A stretch of 64,000 nucleotides of DNA from G963662905 sp965230045 (GCA_965230045.1 OZ245940.1:2914001-2978000); one strand, 5' to 3'; shown: positions 40,118 to 49,340, numbered from the stretch's first letter. Notes: generated by a model not told the origin, from the letters alone. A program made the numbers and translations.

Positions 40118-41838
40118 AGGTTTGCTCGTTTTTTGAAAAGCGGGCGCAGGATTTTGTCATTGTCGCCATGGCCTTTCATGTTCAGAAATTTATCATACAG
40201 TTCAACGACCTGTGGATTTTTGTACGCAAATTTTATTGAGTCTTTTTCGTCTATTTCATAAATGGATTTCGTGCGGGCTTTGAGGTCTTTTTCAGTTCGT
40301 CCAATAGGCTGGCCGCCACCATTGATGCAACCGCCCGGGCAAACCGTAACTTCTACAAAATCAGCCTTTAATTTGCCGGTTTTAAGCTCTTCAAGGAGTT
40401 TTTGCACATTCCGCATTCCGGAAACGACAATACAGTTGATTTCTTTCTTTTTGATTTTAAATTTATATTCTTTCCGTCCATTACCGCTGCGCAGGGGCGA
40501 TATTTTGAAGTTCATCAGGTCTTCTCCGGTCAAAAGTTGGTGCAGGCTGCGCAGTACAGCTTCTGTCAAACCACCGGCAATAGCAGGAAGTTTGCCTGAT
40601 GAGCTGCGGATTCCAAAGGGATAGTCGGCCAGTTCGGGTTCGGAGCTGTTCAGGTCAATGCCGTGCAGTTTGATGAATTTGGCCAGTTCGCGCGTGGTCA
40701 GCACCATATTGGTATCGGGATTGTTGTCGGTGAACATTTCCTCGCGTACGGCCTCATATTTTTTGGCGGTGCAGGGCATGATGCTTACCGTATATATGTT
40801 TTCTGCGCGTATTCCGCTCTCGCGGGCATAATATGTTTTGACAACAGAATTCAATACCTGCTGCGGTGATTTGATATGTGCAAGATGGGGCAGGATATCA
40901 GGTTCAAAATCTTCGGCATATTTTACCCATGCAGGGCAATCGCTGCTGAAAAGCGGCATTTCCACCGATTCTTTATTGAGCCGTGTTTTAAGTTCCCGTG
41001 CTATTTCTGTGATCACGATGTCCAGGCCAAAAGAAGTATCGAATACCTTGTCGAAACCGGTTTTTCGCAAAGTAGTGTTGATGACGCCATTGAGGTCTTT
41101 TCCGGCCTTAATGCCAAATTCTTCTGCCAGCGAAACAGAAACCGTTGGGCTGATTTGCGCCACTACATGTGTTTTTGGGTTGTGCAGGGCTTCCTGAAGC
41201 GAACCGGGACGCGATTTTTCCAGAAGTGCGCCGGTAGGACACACCATAATGCACTGGCCACATTCAATGCAGTTTACACGGTTCAGGCCTTTATTATAGA
41301 TCGTTCCCAGGGTCATTTTTTTGCCACGGTTCACAAAATCAATGGCCGACATACCGATGATGTTGTCGCAGGTGCGCACACAACGTTCGCAAAGGATACA
41401 TTTTTCCGGATCGCGCACAATGGAAGGGTCCACGATATCTTTTTTATGCTGGTGCTTATTGCCGGAAAACCTTCTTTCGCGCACATTAAGCTCTTCGGCC
41501 AGATCCTGAAGTTCGCAATTGCCGTTGCGCTCGCAATACAGGCAATCGTCGGGATGATTGGCCAGCAGGAGTTCCACAATAGTTTTGCGTGCTTTGATTA
41601 CGCGTGGTGAATGCGTTTTTATTTTCATCCATTCTTCCACAGGCATAGAGCAGCTGGGAATCAGTCCATCGCGGCCTTCCACTTCCACAACACAAAGGCG
41701 GCAGGCGCCTGTTGGGAGCTGGTTGCTCATATGACAGAGGGTCGGAACGCGTATTCCGTTGCGCAAGAGGGCTTTAAGAATGGTTTCGCCCCTTTTTGCC
41801 TTTATTTCCTTGTTATTGACTTCAATATTAAAAATCAT
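40114..41838 (-). CDS. hydA: [FeFe]-hydrogenase catalytic subunit HydA of an electron-bifurcating complex
   Basis: The 574 residues contain an N-terminal [2Fe-2S] domain (Cys35/46/49/63), a His-Cys3 cluster (His95, Cys99/102/108), two [4Fe-4S] clusters (Cys147/150/153/157 and Cys190/193/196/200) and the H-domain. H-cluster ligands are Cys301 (SSDCPAW), Cys356 (MPCTAKKYE), Cys500 and Cys504 (VCPGGCINGGG). The complex oxidises NADH and reduced ferredoxin together to form H2. Oddities: the usual TSCCP is SSDCP, so the proton-relay Cys is Asp300; the usual MACPGGC is TVCPGGC; the usual GGVMEAALR is GGLTEAVLR. The protein is otherwise complete. It follows hydB closely and overlaps the sensory kinase gene by 4 bases. 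Confidence 0.93.
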   Translation of the reverse strand: MIFNIEVNNKEIKAKRGETILKALLRNGIRVPTLCHMSNQLPTGACRLCVVEVEGRDGLIPSCSMPVEEWMKIKTHSPRVIKARKTIVELLLANHPDDCLYCERNGNCELQDLAEELNVRERRFSGNKHQHKKDIVDPSIVRDPEKCILCERCVRTCDNIIGMSAIDFVNRGKKMTLGTIYNKGLNRVNCIECGQCIMVCPTGALLEKSRPGSLQEALHNPKTHVVAQISPTVSVSLAEEFGIKAGKDLNGVINTTLRKTGFDKVFDTSFGLDIVITEIARELKTRLNKESVEMPLFSSDCPAWVKYAEDFEPDILPHLAHIKSPQQVLNSVVKTYYARESGIRAENIYTVSIMPCTAKKYEAVREEMFTDNNPDTNMVLTTRELAKFIKLHGIDLNSSEPELADYPFGIRSSSGKLPAIAGGLTEAVLRSLHQLLTGEDLMNFKISPLRSGNGRKEYKFKIKKKEINCIVVSGMRNVQKLLEELKTGKLKADFVEVTVCPGGCINGGGQPIGRTEKDLKARTKSIYEIDEKDSIKFAYKNPQVVELYDKFLNMKGHGDNDKILRPLFKKRANL

Positions 41839-41856
41839 GTGCTTCCTCTGTTGCTT

Positions 41857-43791
41857 TTAGTGAATGTAAATAGCGTTGAATTTGCAGGATTCATAGCATA
41901 TCCCACAGCCAATACATTTATCCTGTACGATAAAATGCGGCTGGCGCTGTGAACCGATAATAGCATTAACGGGGCATTTCCGGGCGCAAATGGTGCATCC
42001 GGTACATTTGTCAATATCAATGATAAACTCGCGCAGCCCTTTGCAGACATTCGCGCGGCATTTCCGCTCAAAAATATGCTCTTCGTATTCTTCCCTGAAA
42101 TGCTTTAAGGTGCTGAGTACCGGATTTGGCGCTGTTTGTCCCAATCCGCAAAGGGAAGTATCACGGATAATCCCGGCCAGTTCCTCGAGCATCATCACGC
42201 CTTTAAAACGCTCTAAGCTTTGATGCTGCTGCGCATCTTTGGGCTTTTGTGTGATGTTTTCCAGAATCTCCAGCATTCGCTGTGTTCCTTCGCGGCAGGG
42301 AATACATTTTCCGCAGCTTTCGTTGGAAAGGAACTGGATGAAAAATTTAGCCACATCAACCATGCAGGTATCTTCATCCATCACAACCAACCCGCCGGAA
42401 CCCATCATAGCGCCGGCTTTTACCAGCGATTCATAATCTACTTCGATATCCAGCTTATCGCCTTTGAGGCAGGCACCCGATGCACCACCTATTTGAATGG
42501 CTTTTATATCTTTGGCATTTTTGATCCCTCCGGCAATATCAAAAATGATTTTATCCAGGGAGGTGCCCATTTCAACTTCAACCAAACCATTATGCACGGT
42601 TTTGCCGGATACAGCAAACACTTTAGTGCCCTTGCTGCCTTCGGTTCCGATGGATTTGAACCAATTAGGGCCGTTTTTGATAATTGCGGGCACATTGGCC
42701 AAGGTTTCTACATTATTCACCACGGTGGGCTTGCCATACAAGCCACTCACAGCAGGGTAGGGCGGTTTCGGACGGGGAATTCCGCGCTTGCCTTCAATGC
42801 TGTTGATGAGTGCAGTTTCTTCGCCACAAACAAAAGCCCCGGCGCCCACGCGGATAATCAAATATAAATTGAATCCACTGTCGAGGATGTTTTCTCCGAG
42901 CAGGCCATATGCTTTGGCCTGATCAATGGCCTCGCGCAGGCGTTCCTGTGCCAGATTGTAATCTGAGCGGATATAAATATATGCCTTGCTTGCTCCAATT
43001 GCATAGGCCGCAATGGCAATGCCTTCGATGAGTTTATGCGGATCGCCTTCAATTACGGCACGGTCCATAAAACTTCCGGGATCGCTTTCGTCGGCATTAC
43101 AAATCAGGTATTTTTGGTCGCTTTGCGTATTCCAGGCAATCTGCCATTTTTTTGCAGTAGGAAAACCTCCGCCGCCACGGCCACGTAAGCCGCCTTTTTC
43201 AATAATTGATGTTATTTCGTTGGGCGCATAATGGCGTATTGCCTTTCGGAATGCCGCATAGCCTCCGTTGGCAATGCTTTCCTCAATGCTCAGCGGATTG
43301 ATGAGGCCACACTGATCGAGCACCAAACGTTTTTGCCCTTTAAAAAAATCAAGTTCATCAATAAAAGGTGTTTTCTCCCAGCTGACAAGATGTTTGCCAC
43401 GGAATTGACCCAGGATATGATCTTCGTTTACCCGGTTATTGAATGTGTCGTTCAGTACGCTCTGCACATCTTCCTGATGCACATTGCCGTATGCGATGCG
43501 GTTTTTGCCCGGCAACTGGATATCCAGCATGGGCTCTGCCGAACACATCCCGATACAGCCGGTTTCGACAATCTCGGCATCAATATTTTTGTCCCTCAGA
43601 TATTGTTCTACAGCTTCTTTGGTTTTTTTTGCTCCCGCGATAATGCCACAGGTTCCCGATCCAATGAAAATGCTTGGACGGCTGATTTTTTCACGGCGCA
43701 GCTGAAGGGAGTACTCCTTGCATTCGGGCGATAACTCCTCGTTGTCGGTTTGCAATATGCTGGAAATAATATTATTGGGCTGATATTCCAT
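41857..43791 (-). CDS. hydB: HydB/NuoF-like NADH-binding subunit of the bifurcating hydrogenase
   Basis: Starting at MEYQPNN (43791), the protein has 644 residues. An ATG at 43917 is rejected because it lies inside hydC. Domains: a thioredoxin-like [2Fe-2S] domain (about 30-115: GSGTCGIIAG, then GCIGMCSAEP), a NuoF core with GRGGGGFPTAKKW and GAGAFVCGEETAL (FMN and NADH binding), a [4Fe-4S] site ESCGKCIPCREG, and two C-terminal ferredoxin clusters (CTGCTICARKCP, CIGCGICYESCKF). This matches HydB of HydABC complexes, where FMN is the bifurcation site. It starts one base after the hydC stop. Confidence 0.94.
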   Translation of the reverse strand: MEYQPNNIISSILQTDNEELSPECKEYSLQLRREKISRPSIFIGSGTCGIIAGAKKTKEAVEQYLRDKNIDAEIVETGCIGMCSAEPMLDIQLPGKNRIAYGNVHQEDVQSVLNDTFNNRVNEDHILGQFRGKHLVSWEKTPFIDELDFFKGQKRLVLDQCGLINPLSIEESIANGGYAAFRKAIRHYAPNEITSIIEKGGLRGRGGGGFPTAKKWQIAWNTQSDQKYLICNADESDPGSFMDRAVIEGDPHKLIEGIAIAAYAIGASKAYIYIRSDYNLAQERLREAIDQAKAYGLLGENILDSGFNLYLIIRVGAGAFVCGEETALINSIEGKRGIPRPKPPYPAVSGLYGKPTVVNNVETLANVPAIIKNGPNWFKSIGTEGSKGTKVFAVSGKTVHNGLVEVEMGTSLDKIIFDIAGGIKNAKDIKAIQIGGASGACLKGDKLDIEVDYESLVKAGAMMGSGGLVVMDEDTCMVDVAKFFIQFLSNESCGKCIPCREGTQRMLEILENITQKPKDAQQHQSLERFKGVMMLEELAGIIRDTSLCGLGQTAPNPVLSTLKHFREEYEEHIFERKCRANVCKGLREFIIDIDKCTGCTICARKCPVNAIIGSQRQPHFIVQDKCIGCGICYESCKFNAIYIH

Positions 43792-43792
43792 T

Positions 43793-44260
43793 TTATTTGC
43801 TTCTGTATTCTTCAATAATTTGTTTGATGCGGTCGGGATTGACTTTTTCAAAGTATTCTCCGTTGATGCTGATAACCGGTGCGAGGCTGCAAGCGCCCAT
43901 GCAGGTGCTGACTTCAATGCTGAACAGGCCGTCGCGGGTAGTTTCTCCGTCTTTGATGCCCAGGCTTTTTTCCAGTTCGGTTACAACATTCAAGGAGCCG
44001 TTAATGTGACAGGCTGTTCCGCGGCAGGCCCGGATGTGGTATTTTCCTTTGGGCTTGAAACGGAATTGGTTATAAAAGGTAGCAATGCAATATATCTTGC
44101 TGGTGCTGATATTCAAATATTCAGAGACTTCATGAATATTTTGCTGGGACAAATAACCAAATTCTTCCTGAATATCTTGTAAAACAGGGATCAGGCTGCC
44201 TGCATCAGGATTGGTGTATTTATCAAGAATTGCTTTAATGCCTTCGCTCATATTTTGCAT
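43793..44260 (-). CDS. hydC: HydC/NuoE-like [2Fe-2S] subunit of the bifurcating hydrogenase
   Basis: The 155-residue thioredoxin-like ferredoxin has a helical N-terminus (LIPVLQDIQEEFGYLSQQ) and the [2Fe-2S] ligands in RACRGTACHINGS (two Cys) and STCMGACSLAPV (two Cys). It bridges electrons between HydB and HydA. It is the first gene of the hydC-hydB-hydA operon; the order matches that of many anaerobes. The start may be Met4 (44251). Upstream lie a structured leader, a promoter and two Rex-type operators. Confidence 0.94.
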   Translation of the reverse strand: MQNMSEGIKAILDKYTNPDAGSLIPVLQDIQEEFGYLSQQNIHEVSEYLNISTSKIYCIATFYNQFRFKPKGKYHIRACRGTACHINGSLNVVTELEKSLGIKDGETTRDGLFSIEVSTCMGACSLAPVISINGEYFEKVNPDRIKQIIEEYRSK

Positions 44261-44289
44261 TTTTCAAAAAACAGTATCATTAGTTCTAT

Positions 44290-44380
44290 GGGACTCCGTG
44301 CCCTAATGCCTCAGTGGGAAGGTCGAATCAGCAAAAAAAATCAATTTGTGCAGCATTCTGATTCGAGTAAAAACCTTCCC
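44290..44380 (-). ncRNA. Possible structured 5' leader of the hydrogenase operon
   Basis: GGGAAGGTCGAATCAG (44316-44331) pairs with CTGATTCGA (44358-44366) and ACCTTCCC (44373-44380), giving two stacked stems of 8 and 9 bp with a one-sided bulge. A smaller GGGxACGGAGTCCC hairpin lies nearer the gene. It falls inside the predicted 170-base leader of hydC. No U-run follows, so it is not a simple terminator. Confidence 0.4.
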
Positions 44381-44444
44381 CTTTTATTTTGATCCTGATG
44401 TTAATAGCATATATCGATATTAAAATCAAACCAATTCGGCCTTA

Positions 44445-44477
44445 CAAAAGTAATAAAAATATCCTACTGTTACCAAA
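44445..44477 (-). promoter_or_regulatory. Promoter of the hydCBA operon
   Basis: On the minus strand TTTG (44477-44474) and TACTTTTG (44452-44445) are 21 bases apart, near the phylum consensus of 19. The -33 box lies inside the first Rex-type operator. Confidence 0.55.
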
Positions 44478-44483
44478 ATAACA
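44468..44483. promoter_or_regulatory. Rex-type operator 1
   Basis: TGTTACCAAAATAACA is a perfect TGTTA-N6-TAACA inverted repeat, extended by a C/G pair outside. It fits the Rex consensus and covers the -33 box of the hydC promoter, so bound Rex would block RNA polymerase. Confidence 0.65.
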
Positions 44484-44484
44484 G

Positions 44485-44500
44485 TGTTAATTTAATAACA
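44485..44500. promoter_or_regulatory. Rex-type operator 2
   Basis: TGTTAATTTAATAACA is a second perfect TGTTA-N6-TAACA repeat, centred 17 bases upstream of operator 1. Tandem sites suggest cooperative binding. The remaining bases to 44627 show nothing else. Confidence 0.65.
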
Positions 44501-44627
44501 TAGCGTTAAGGCATTAATCGCGTAAAATCAGCAAGATAGCCTGTTAATATTGGCTTTGATGAAAAAATGCATGCACAGCAAATTGGAATTTACTGCGAAA
44601 AACTGATGAATATCAACCGAAAAGACC

Positions 44628-46436
44628 TCAGGTAATTGGTTTCAGACGGGCAATATCCTGTCCCAAAATCGATAATTCTGTTGTGGCGACTTCCAATTGT
44701 TTTCGGATTTCGTTCATTCGCTCCTGAAAAGAATCAAGTGTACTGCCAAAAAGCTGCTCGTAATATGCAATTCCCTTTGTGAGATTTGCATGAAATCGCC
44801 GCAGGTATTTCATTTGGAATTTATCCGCACTGCCATCAAGCTCAGCAATTTTCTCTTTCAAAAAGTTGATAAAGATATTCAGCTCATTGATGAAAACATG
44901 CGGACGGTCGTCGCGCTCAATCATATTGTCCCGGCCGTAAATATGGTCGCACATATTTTTAAAACTCATCCTGCGGGAGAAATATGCCATGTTTGGACCG
45001 GGACATAAAGAAACGCCCTGACCTTCTTTTTCGAGGCTCAGGCCATTCCTTTTCAGGATACTGGTGCCCAAACCGACACAAATACAGGATTTTTCAGTGA
45101 TTTTATTAAAAGCTTTGCGGTAATCTTCGGCAGTTAGGTTCTGTTTTTTTAACTCTTCAATTTTGGCTTTTTGGTACTGCCGTGATGCCGGGCAAATTCC
45201 TTCTTTTGTAAATTCGAAATTCAGTGCAACATATTTTTTTTGGCATGGGCTTCCGGGTTTTCCGGCCTGGATCAGTTGCTCTTTTTCCAGATCTTTTGTG
45301 TTGCCACGCACCGAGTTAAATGGAATTCCAAGTGGAGAAATATTGCTCAGGTAAAGGTCTTCTTCATGGGCATTTTTAAGAAGTTCGATGCTTTCATCAT
45401 CCACATTGCTGATTTCGGGGACAAGCATAAAAGGCGTGCCCCAACCAACAGAGTCCAGTTCGTAATGCGAAAGGAGGAATTCATGCTCCTCTGCCGTTCC
45501 GACACCACCTTGTCCGGTCAGTTTAAAATCAGGGTCCCGGGCGGGTTTTGTTTTGTTTTTGCTTTCAAGTCCCTGATAAAAAAGCTCCAGCAATTCCCCG
45601 CGAAGCTTGCTGCGGTTCTTTTTAAACTCTTCCAAAACCGGCCCCATTAAAAGCCCTTCTGCGGCAAAAGCATGCCCGCCGCAATTTAAACCGGATTCAA
45701 ACCTGAATTCAGAAACCCATAAACCTTTCTTGGCCAATAATTTGCCTTGAATTAGCGCAGAACGGTAATCGCTCACTTTAAGGATGATCTTTTTCCCAAA
45801 ATTGCCGTCCACATCCGGATAAAAGCAATCGAATTGTTCCGTATATGAAAAAAGGCTGGGGTTCATTCCGGCAGAAAATACAATGGATGAAGATAAATTG
45901 CTTTCTGCAAATCCTTTGAGCGCTGTGTGTGCATCATTGTTTTGCGCAGGCAGTTGCTCGCCGTTTTTATATTGCGGTTTATCTACCTTTGTCATAATGT
46001 TCACGTCCACACTGCCAAATTGCAGGTTTTCTTTGAGCCAGCGTTTCGATTCCTCAATGGGCAAATTGCGTTTGACCAGTTCAAAAAATTCTTGCTTAAC
46101 ACTGGCGCTATCAGGCAATGTTGAAAAATATTCTTTTAGCTCCCGGCTTTTGTCCAAAGCGGAGTTTTTCATTTCCTGATATTTGTCATCCAGCAGTTTA
46201 TGGATCAGGTTCAGGTAGGAAGTAATCCTCTTTGCCCTGAAGTCTTCCGTTTTTCGGCTGATGGGCTTAAATGAAATATCGTTGAGCTGGCAGTGCATTT
46301 GCCTGAGCCGCTCAATCAGCATATCATCAACCAATGAAATAACCGTATCAACACCATAAGGCGCTGCGGTAAGTGCTGCATCTGCTGTAAAACCGATTCC
46401 CATAACGGGTATATGAAAGCTGTGGAATTTTGTCAT
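44628..46436 (-). CDS. Uncharacterised protein, possibly a divergent nitronate-monooxygenase-like flavoprotein
   Basis: This 602-residue soluble protein has no clear family. Parts resemble a 2-nitropropane dioxygenase/FMN TIM barrel: an N-terminal PVMGIGFTADAALTAAPYGVDTVISL, a central GLNCGGHAFAAEGLLMGPV in place of the family's EAGGH, and LTGQGGVGTAEEHEFLLSHY followed by VGWGTPFMLVPE, recalling the phosphate-binding GG-G and the G-GTRFL strand. A long helical insertion (about 50-150) and a C-terminal part with ICPASRQY, CICVGLG and SLCPGPN (six or so conserved-looking cysteines) are extra. It lies upstream of the hydrogenase promoter on the same strand, with a TATTTTTG box at 46520-46513. 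Confidence 0.55.
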   Translation of the reverse strand: MTKFHSFHIPVMGIGFTADAALTAAPYGVDTVISLVDDMLIERLRQMHCQLNDISFKPISRKTEDFRAKRITSYLNLIHKLLDDKYQEMKNSALDKSRELKEYFSTLPDSASVKQEFFELVKRNLPIEESKRWLKENLQFGSVDVNIMTKVDKPQYKNGEQLPAQNNDAHTALKGFAESNLSSSIVFSAGMNPSLFSYTEQFDCFYPDVDGNFGKKIILKVSDYRSALIQGKLLAKKGLWVSEFRFESGLNCGGHAFAAEGLLMGPVLEEFKKNRSKLRGELLELFYQGLESKNKTKPARDPDFKLTGQGGVGTAEEHEFLLSHYELDSVGWGTPFMLVPEISNVDDESIELLKNAHEEDLYLSNISPLGIPFNSVRGNTKDLEKEQLIQAGKPGSPCQKKYVALNFEFTKEGICPASRQYQKAKIEELKKQNLTAEDYRKAFNKITEKSCICVGLGTSILKRNGLSLEKEGQGVSLCPGPNMAYFSRRMSFKNMCDHIYGRDNMIERDDRPHVFINELNIFINFLKEKIAELDGSADKFQMKYLRRFHANLTKGIAYYEQLFGSTLDSFQERMNEIRKQLEVATTELSILGQDIARLKPIT

Positions 46437-46791
46437 TAAAATGAAGTTTGTTTGTACCCTTTGGCATTTTTTCTTCGCGAATTTCGCGTAGAATCTTTAA
46501 ACGGATTTTTGCCAAAAATATGATACATAAGGTGTTCGTGTTTGTAAATTGCTGTAATCTAAGTTTTTGTACTTATTATAAACTTGTGACTTATTTTGTC
46601 CATCCTGTCCAGAGGTCAAAGGTAATCAAATTGGGATTCTGACAAAATGCCTAAAGAGGAAAGATTGCATTTTGGTAAAGTTTTCCAAAAGCATATGATA
46701 ATCAGGAAAAGAGGGGCTTGTACAATGCTTTTGGTTTTGTTTGCTTTGTAAATGTCTGTCAGGTAATTAGATGCTGATTTTCTGAAATTCT

Positions 46792-47133
46792 GGTTCTACA
46801 CGGAATTTCGTGGAAAGAAAAATTACTTTATTTCAAAACAGATTCCTCCAAAGTTTCCTCATACTTCGGAAAACTTTGTCGGAATGACGCGTTTTTATGA
46901 AGTCAGGAGGCAAATGCGGCGCACTTCGACTCCGCTCAGTGACCAGGCCGCATTTGCCTTAAACACCTAATAAACAGCGTCATTCCGACCGGAACAAAGC
47001 CAAACGAAGTGATTAAGGCTTTGTCCCGATAGTTATCGGGAGGGAGGAATCTGTTAGGGATCAATTGTTCATTAATAAATGTCTGCATATTTTTTCAAAC
47101 ATTATGGTTACCCACGAAACTCACAGTAGAACC
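46792..47133 (-). repeat. Dispersed foldback repeat, copy 3 (inverted)
   Basis: A 342-bp copy of the element at 4899 runs from GGTTCTAC to GTAGAACC in reverse orientation. It carries an inserted mini-hairpin TCCCGATAGTTATCGGGA near 47024-47041, which is absent from copies 1 and 2 but present in copy 4. It sits 67 bases before the TPR kinase start. The stretch 46443-46791 otherwise holds no gene I can support. Confidence 0.85.
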
Positions 47134-47199
47134 GGAATTCTTAATAAATTGAAGCGAACACATGCTTATTTTCAAAATAGTCGTAAATTAGCTACGCCT

Positions 47200-49245
47200 A
47201 TGAGAGAGATGAGATTCGCTTCCCTTTTCCTTTTTTTGTGTTCGCTGGCCAGCCTTCATGCGCAGAACCCTGTTTTGGACAGCCTTTTAAATCAATTGCA
47301 CAATCATAAATCAGAGGATATTGTCCGGGCTAATTTGCTCCATAGTATTGGTTTTAAGTATTATACGATTGATGTTGATCAGACTATGCTCTATGCTGAC
47401 CGTTTGGAATCGCTTGCCTTAAAACTAAATTACGATCGTGGTTTAATTAATGCTTATAACCTGAAAGGCTTGTTTTATGATAGCAAAGGCGACTATCCAC
47501 GTGCATTGGAGTTTTATAAAAAGGCACTGAACCGGGCGGTTTTAAGTGAAAATAAAGGCGGTATGTCTATGGCTTATAATAATATGGGCATGATTTATGA
47601 AATAACCGGCGAATATCCCAAAGCTCTGGATTATTATCAGAAATCGCTTAAAATTGATGAAGAACTGAATGATTCATCGGGTGTGGCAAATTCGTATATG
47701 CAATTGGGAAACATCCATGAACTCCTGGGAGACACTGCAAAAGCCATGCAATATTATACGCAATCCAAAGAAATGGCAGAAAGGCTGGGAGATAAGATGT
47801 TGATGATTTATAGCTCCATGAATATTGGTTATATTCTAGAGAATCAGAGCTTTATGGAAGAAGCTTATGATGTTTTCCTGAAAGCGCTGCAACTCTCTGA
47901 AGAAATTCTTGAACAGGAAGCCATTTTGTTGTCGAGTATGATGATGGGAATTATTAATTGTGACCTGGAAGAATATGGTGAATCAGAATATTACCTTACC
48001 AGAGCTTTGAAACTGAGCAGGGATTTAGGTTCTACTACTCATGAACGCTATGTGAACCATCATTTGGGAGAACTGTACTTTAAAAAAGGGAATTATGCGA
48101 AAGCCTATGATTTCTGCTTAAAAGTTTTGCACCTCGATGAGGAGGAATGGGATGACAGCCTGCTTTCCAGTTGCACGGAGCTTCTTTCCGAAATATGTGC
48201 TGCCAGGGGAATGTACCGTGAAGCTTATGAATATCATGTGAAGCACAAAAAACTACAGGACAGCCTGTTTACAAAAGAAAATTACCGAAAAATTGCTGAT
48301 CTGGAATATAAGCTCCTTTATGAAAATGAAAAACAAAAAATTGAACTGGAACAACAGCAGAAAAACCTGATCAGCGAAGCAAAGCTGGAACGCCAGAAAG
48401 TGAAGCAGCAATATTTTATCATTATGATCGGTCTGCTGTTGATCATCATTGTATTCATTATCAGGAATAATTTTTTGCGAAAATCAGCAAACAAAAAACT
48501 ACAGGAACAGAAAGATCAGGTTCAACGAATTGCGGATGAACTGAAACGTGCCAATTCTACCAAAGATAAATTCTTTTCAATTATCGCCCACGACCTTAAA
48601 GGGCCTTTCGGTACATTATCCTCTCTGATCGGACAATTTATTGAGAATTATGACGAAATGACGGATCATGACCGGCTTGAATACCTGAAAACAGCAGATA
48701 AAGCCGGGAAAAATACCTATAACCTTTTGCTGAACCTGCTGGAATGGTCGCGCCTGCAGAGAGGGACGATAAAATATATGCCCACTGAATTTAACCTCAA
48801 TGAAAGCCTTGATCAGATAGTTTATCTTTTTAAGGAAAAAGCTTCGATGAAAGATCAGGCGTTGAAATGCCGGTCTGAGGTAAATTTTATAGTTAAAACG
48901 GATCCAAGCATTTTATCAGCTATCTTGCGTAATTTGGTAGGAAATGCCCTGAAATTTACTCCACGTGGCGGCACGGTTGATGTGCTTGCCGAAAAACGTG
49001 ATGACGGTATTCGCATCATGGTCCGGGACAATGGCATTGGAATACCCGCAAAGGCAATTGCAAAGCTTTTTAGCATTGAAAATGAATATCAAAGCAAAGG
49101 TACTGATAATGAATATGGAACAGGCTTGGGGCTGGTGCTTTGCAAAGAGTTTGTAAGCCTTTTGGGCGGCAGTATCCGGGTGCAAAGCCAGGAGAATGAA
49201 GGAAGTACCTTTATCGTGGATCTTCCCGCCGTTCTTTCTGATTAA
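47200..49245 (+). CDS. TPR-domain sensor histidine kinase
   Basis: The start at 47200 (MREMRFASLFLFLCSL, ending LHAQ) gives 681 residues with a proper signal peptide. The longer frame from 47065 would begin inside the repeat element and is rejected. The periplasmic part is a run of at least six tetratricopeptide repeats (about 50-370; e.g. GDYPRALEFYKKALNRAV, GEYPKALDYYQKSLKIDE). Then come a coiled coil, a membrane span (about 402-421, IIMIGLLLIIIVFII), HisKA (FFSIIAHDLKGPFG) and HATPase (RNLVGNALKFTPRGG, DNGIGIP, GTGLGLVLCKEF). The type is common in Bacteroidota; a partner regulator is not adjacent. A hairpin follows the stop. Confidence 0.88.
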   Translation: MREMRFASLFLFLCSLASLHAQNPVLDSLLNQLHNHKSEDIVRANLLHSIGFKYYTIDVDQTMLYADRLESLALKLNYDRGLINAYNLKGLFYDSKGDYPRALEFYKKALNRAVLSENKGGMSMAYNNMGMIYEITGEYPKALDYYQKSLKIDEELNDSSGVANSYMQLGNIHELLGDTAKAMQYYTQSKEMAERLGDKMLMIYSSMNIGYILENQSFMEEAYDVFLKALQLSEEILEQEAILLSSMMMGIINCDLEEYGESEYYLTRALKLSRDLGSTTHERYVNHHLGELYFKKGNYAKAYDFCLKVLHLDEEEWDDSLLSSCTELLSEICAARGMYREAYEYHVKHKKLQDSLFTKENYRKIADLEYKLLYENEKQKIELEQQQKNLISEAKLERQKVKQQYFIIMIGLLLIIIVFIIRNNFLRKSANKKLQEQKDQVQRIADELKRANSTKDKFFSIIAHDLKGPFGTLSSLIGQFIENYDEMTDHDRLEYLKTADKAGKNTYNLLLNLLEWSRLQRGTIKYMPTEFNLNESLDQIVYLFKEKASMKDQALKCRSEVNFIVKTDPSILSAILRNLVGNALKFTPRGGTVDVLAEKRDDGIRIMVRDNGIGIPAKAIAKLFSIENEYQSKGTDNEYGTGLGLVLCKEFVSLLGGSIRVQSQENEGSTFIVDLPAVLSD

Positions 49246-49252
49246 TCTTATA

Positions 49253-49281
49253 GAGGTCAGTAGTGTTTATCTACTGACCTC
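49253..49281. terminator. Bidirectional hairpin between convergent genes
   Basis: GAGGTCAGTAG (49253-49263) pairs perfectly with CTACTGACCTC (49271-49281) around a 7-base loop, between the convergent TPR kinase and thiamine operons. CATACTTTT follows on the plus strand. Confidence 0.65.
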
Positions 49282-49340
49282 CATACTTTTAATTTGCCCG
49301 TGGTTTTTACTGGCTAATCTGATTTTATATCACTACCAAA

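Noticed and set aside
43792..43917. N-terminal extension of HydB
   Set aside because: It lies wholly inside hydC and has no similarity to NuoF-like proteins; MEYQPNN directly after the hydC stop is the natural start.
47065..47199. Upstream start of the TPR kinase
   Set aside because: It begins inside the foldback repeat element and would bury the signal peptide 45 residues in.
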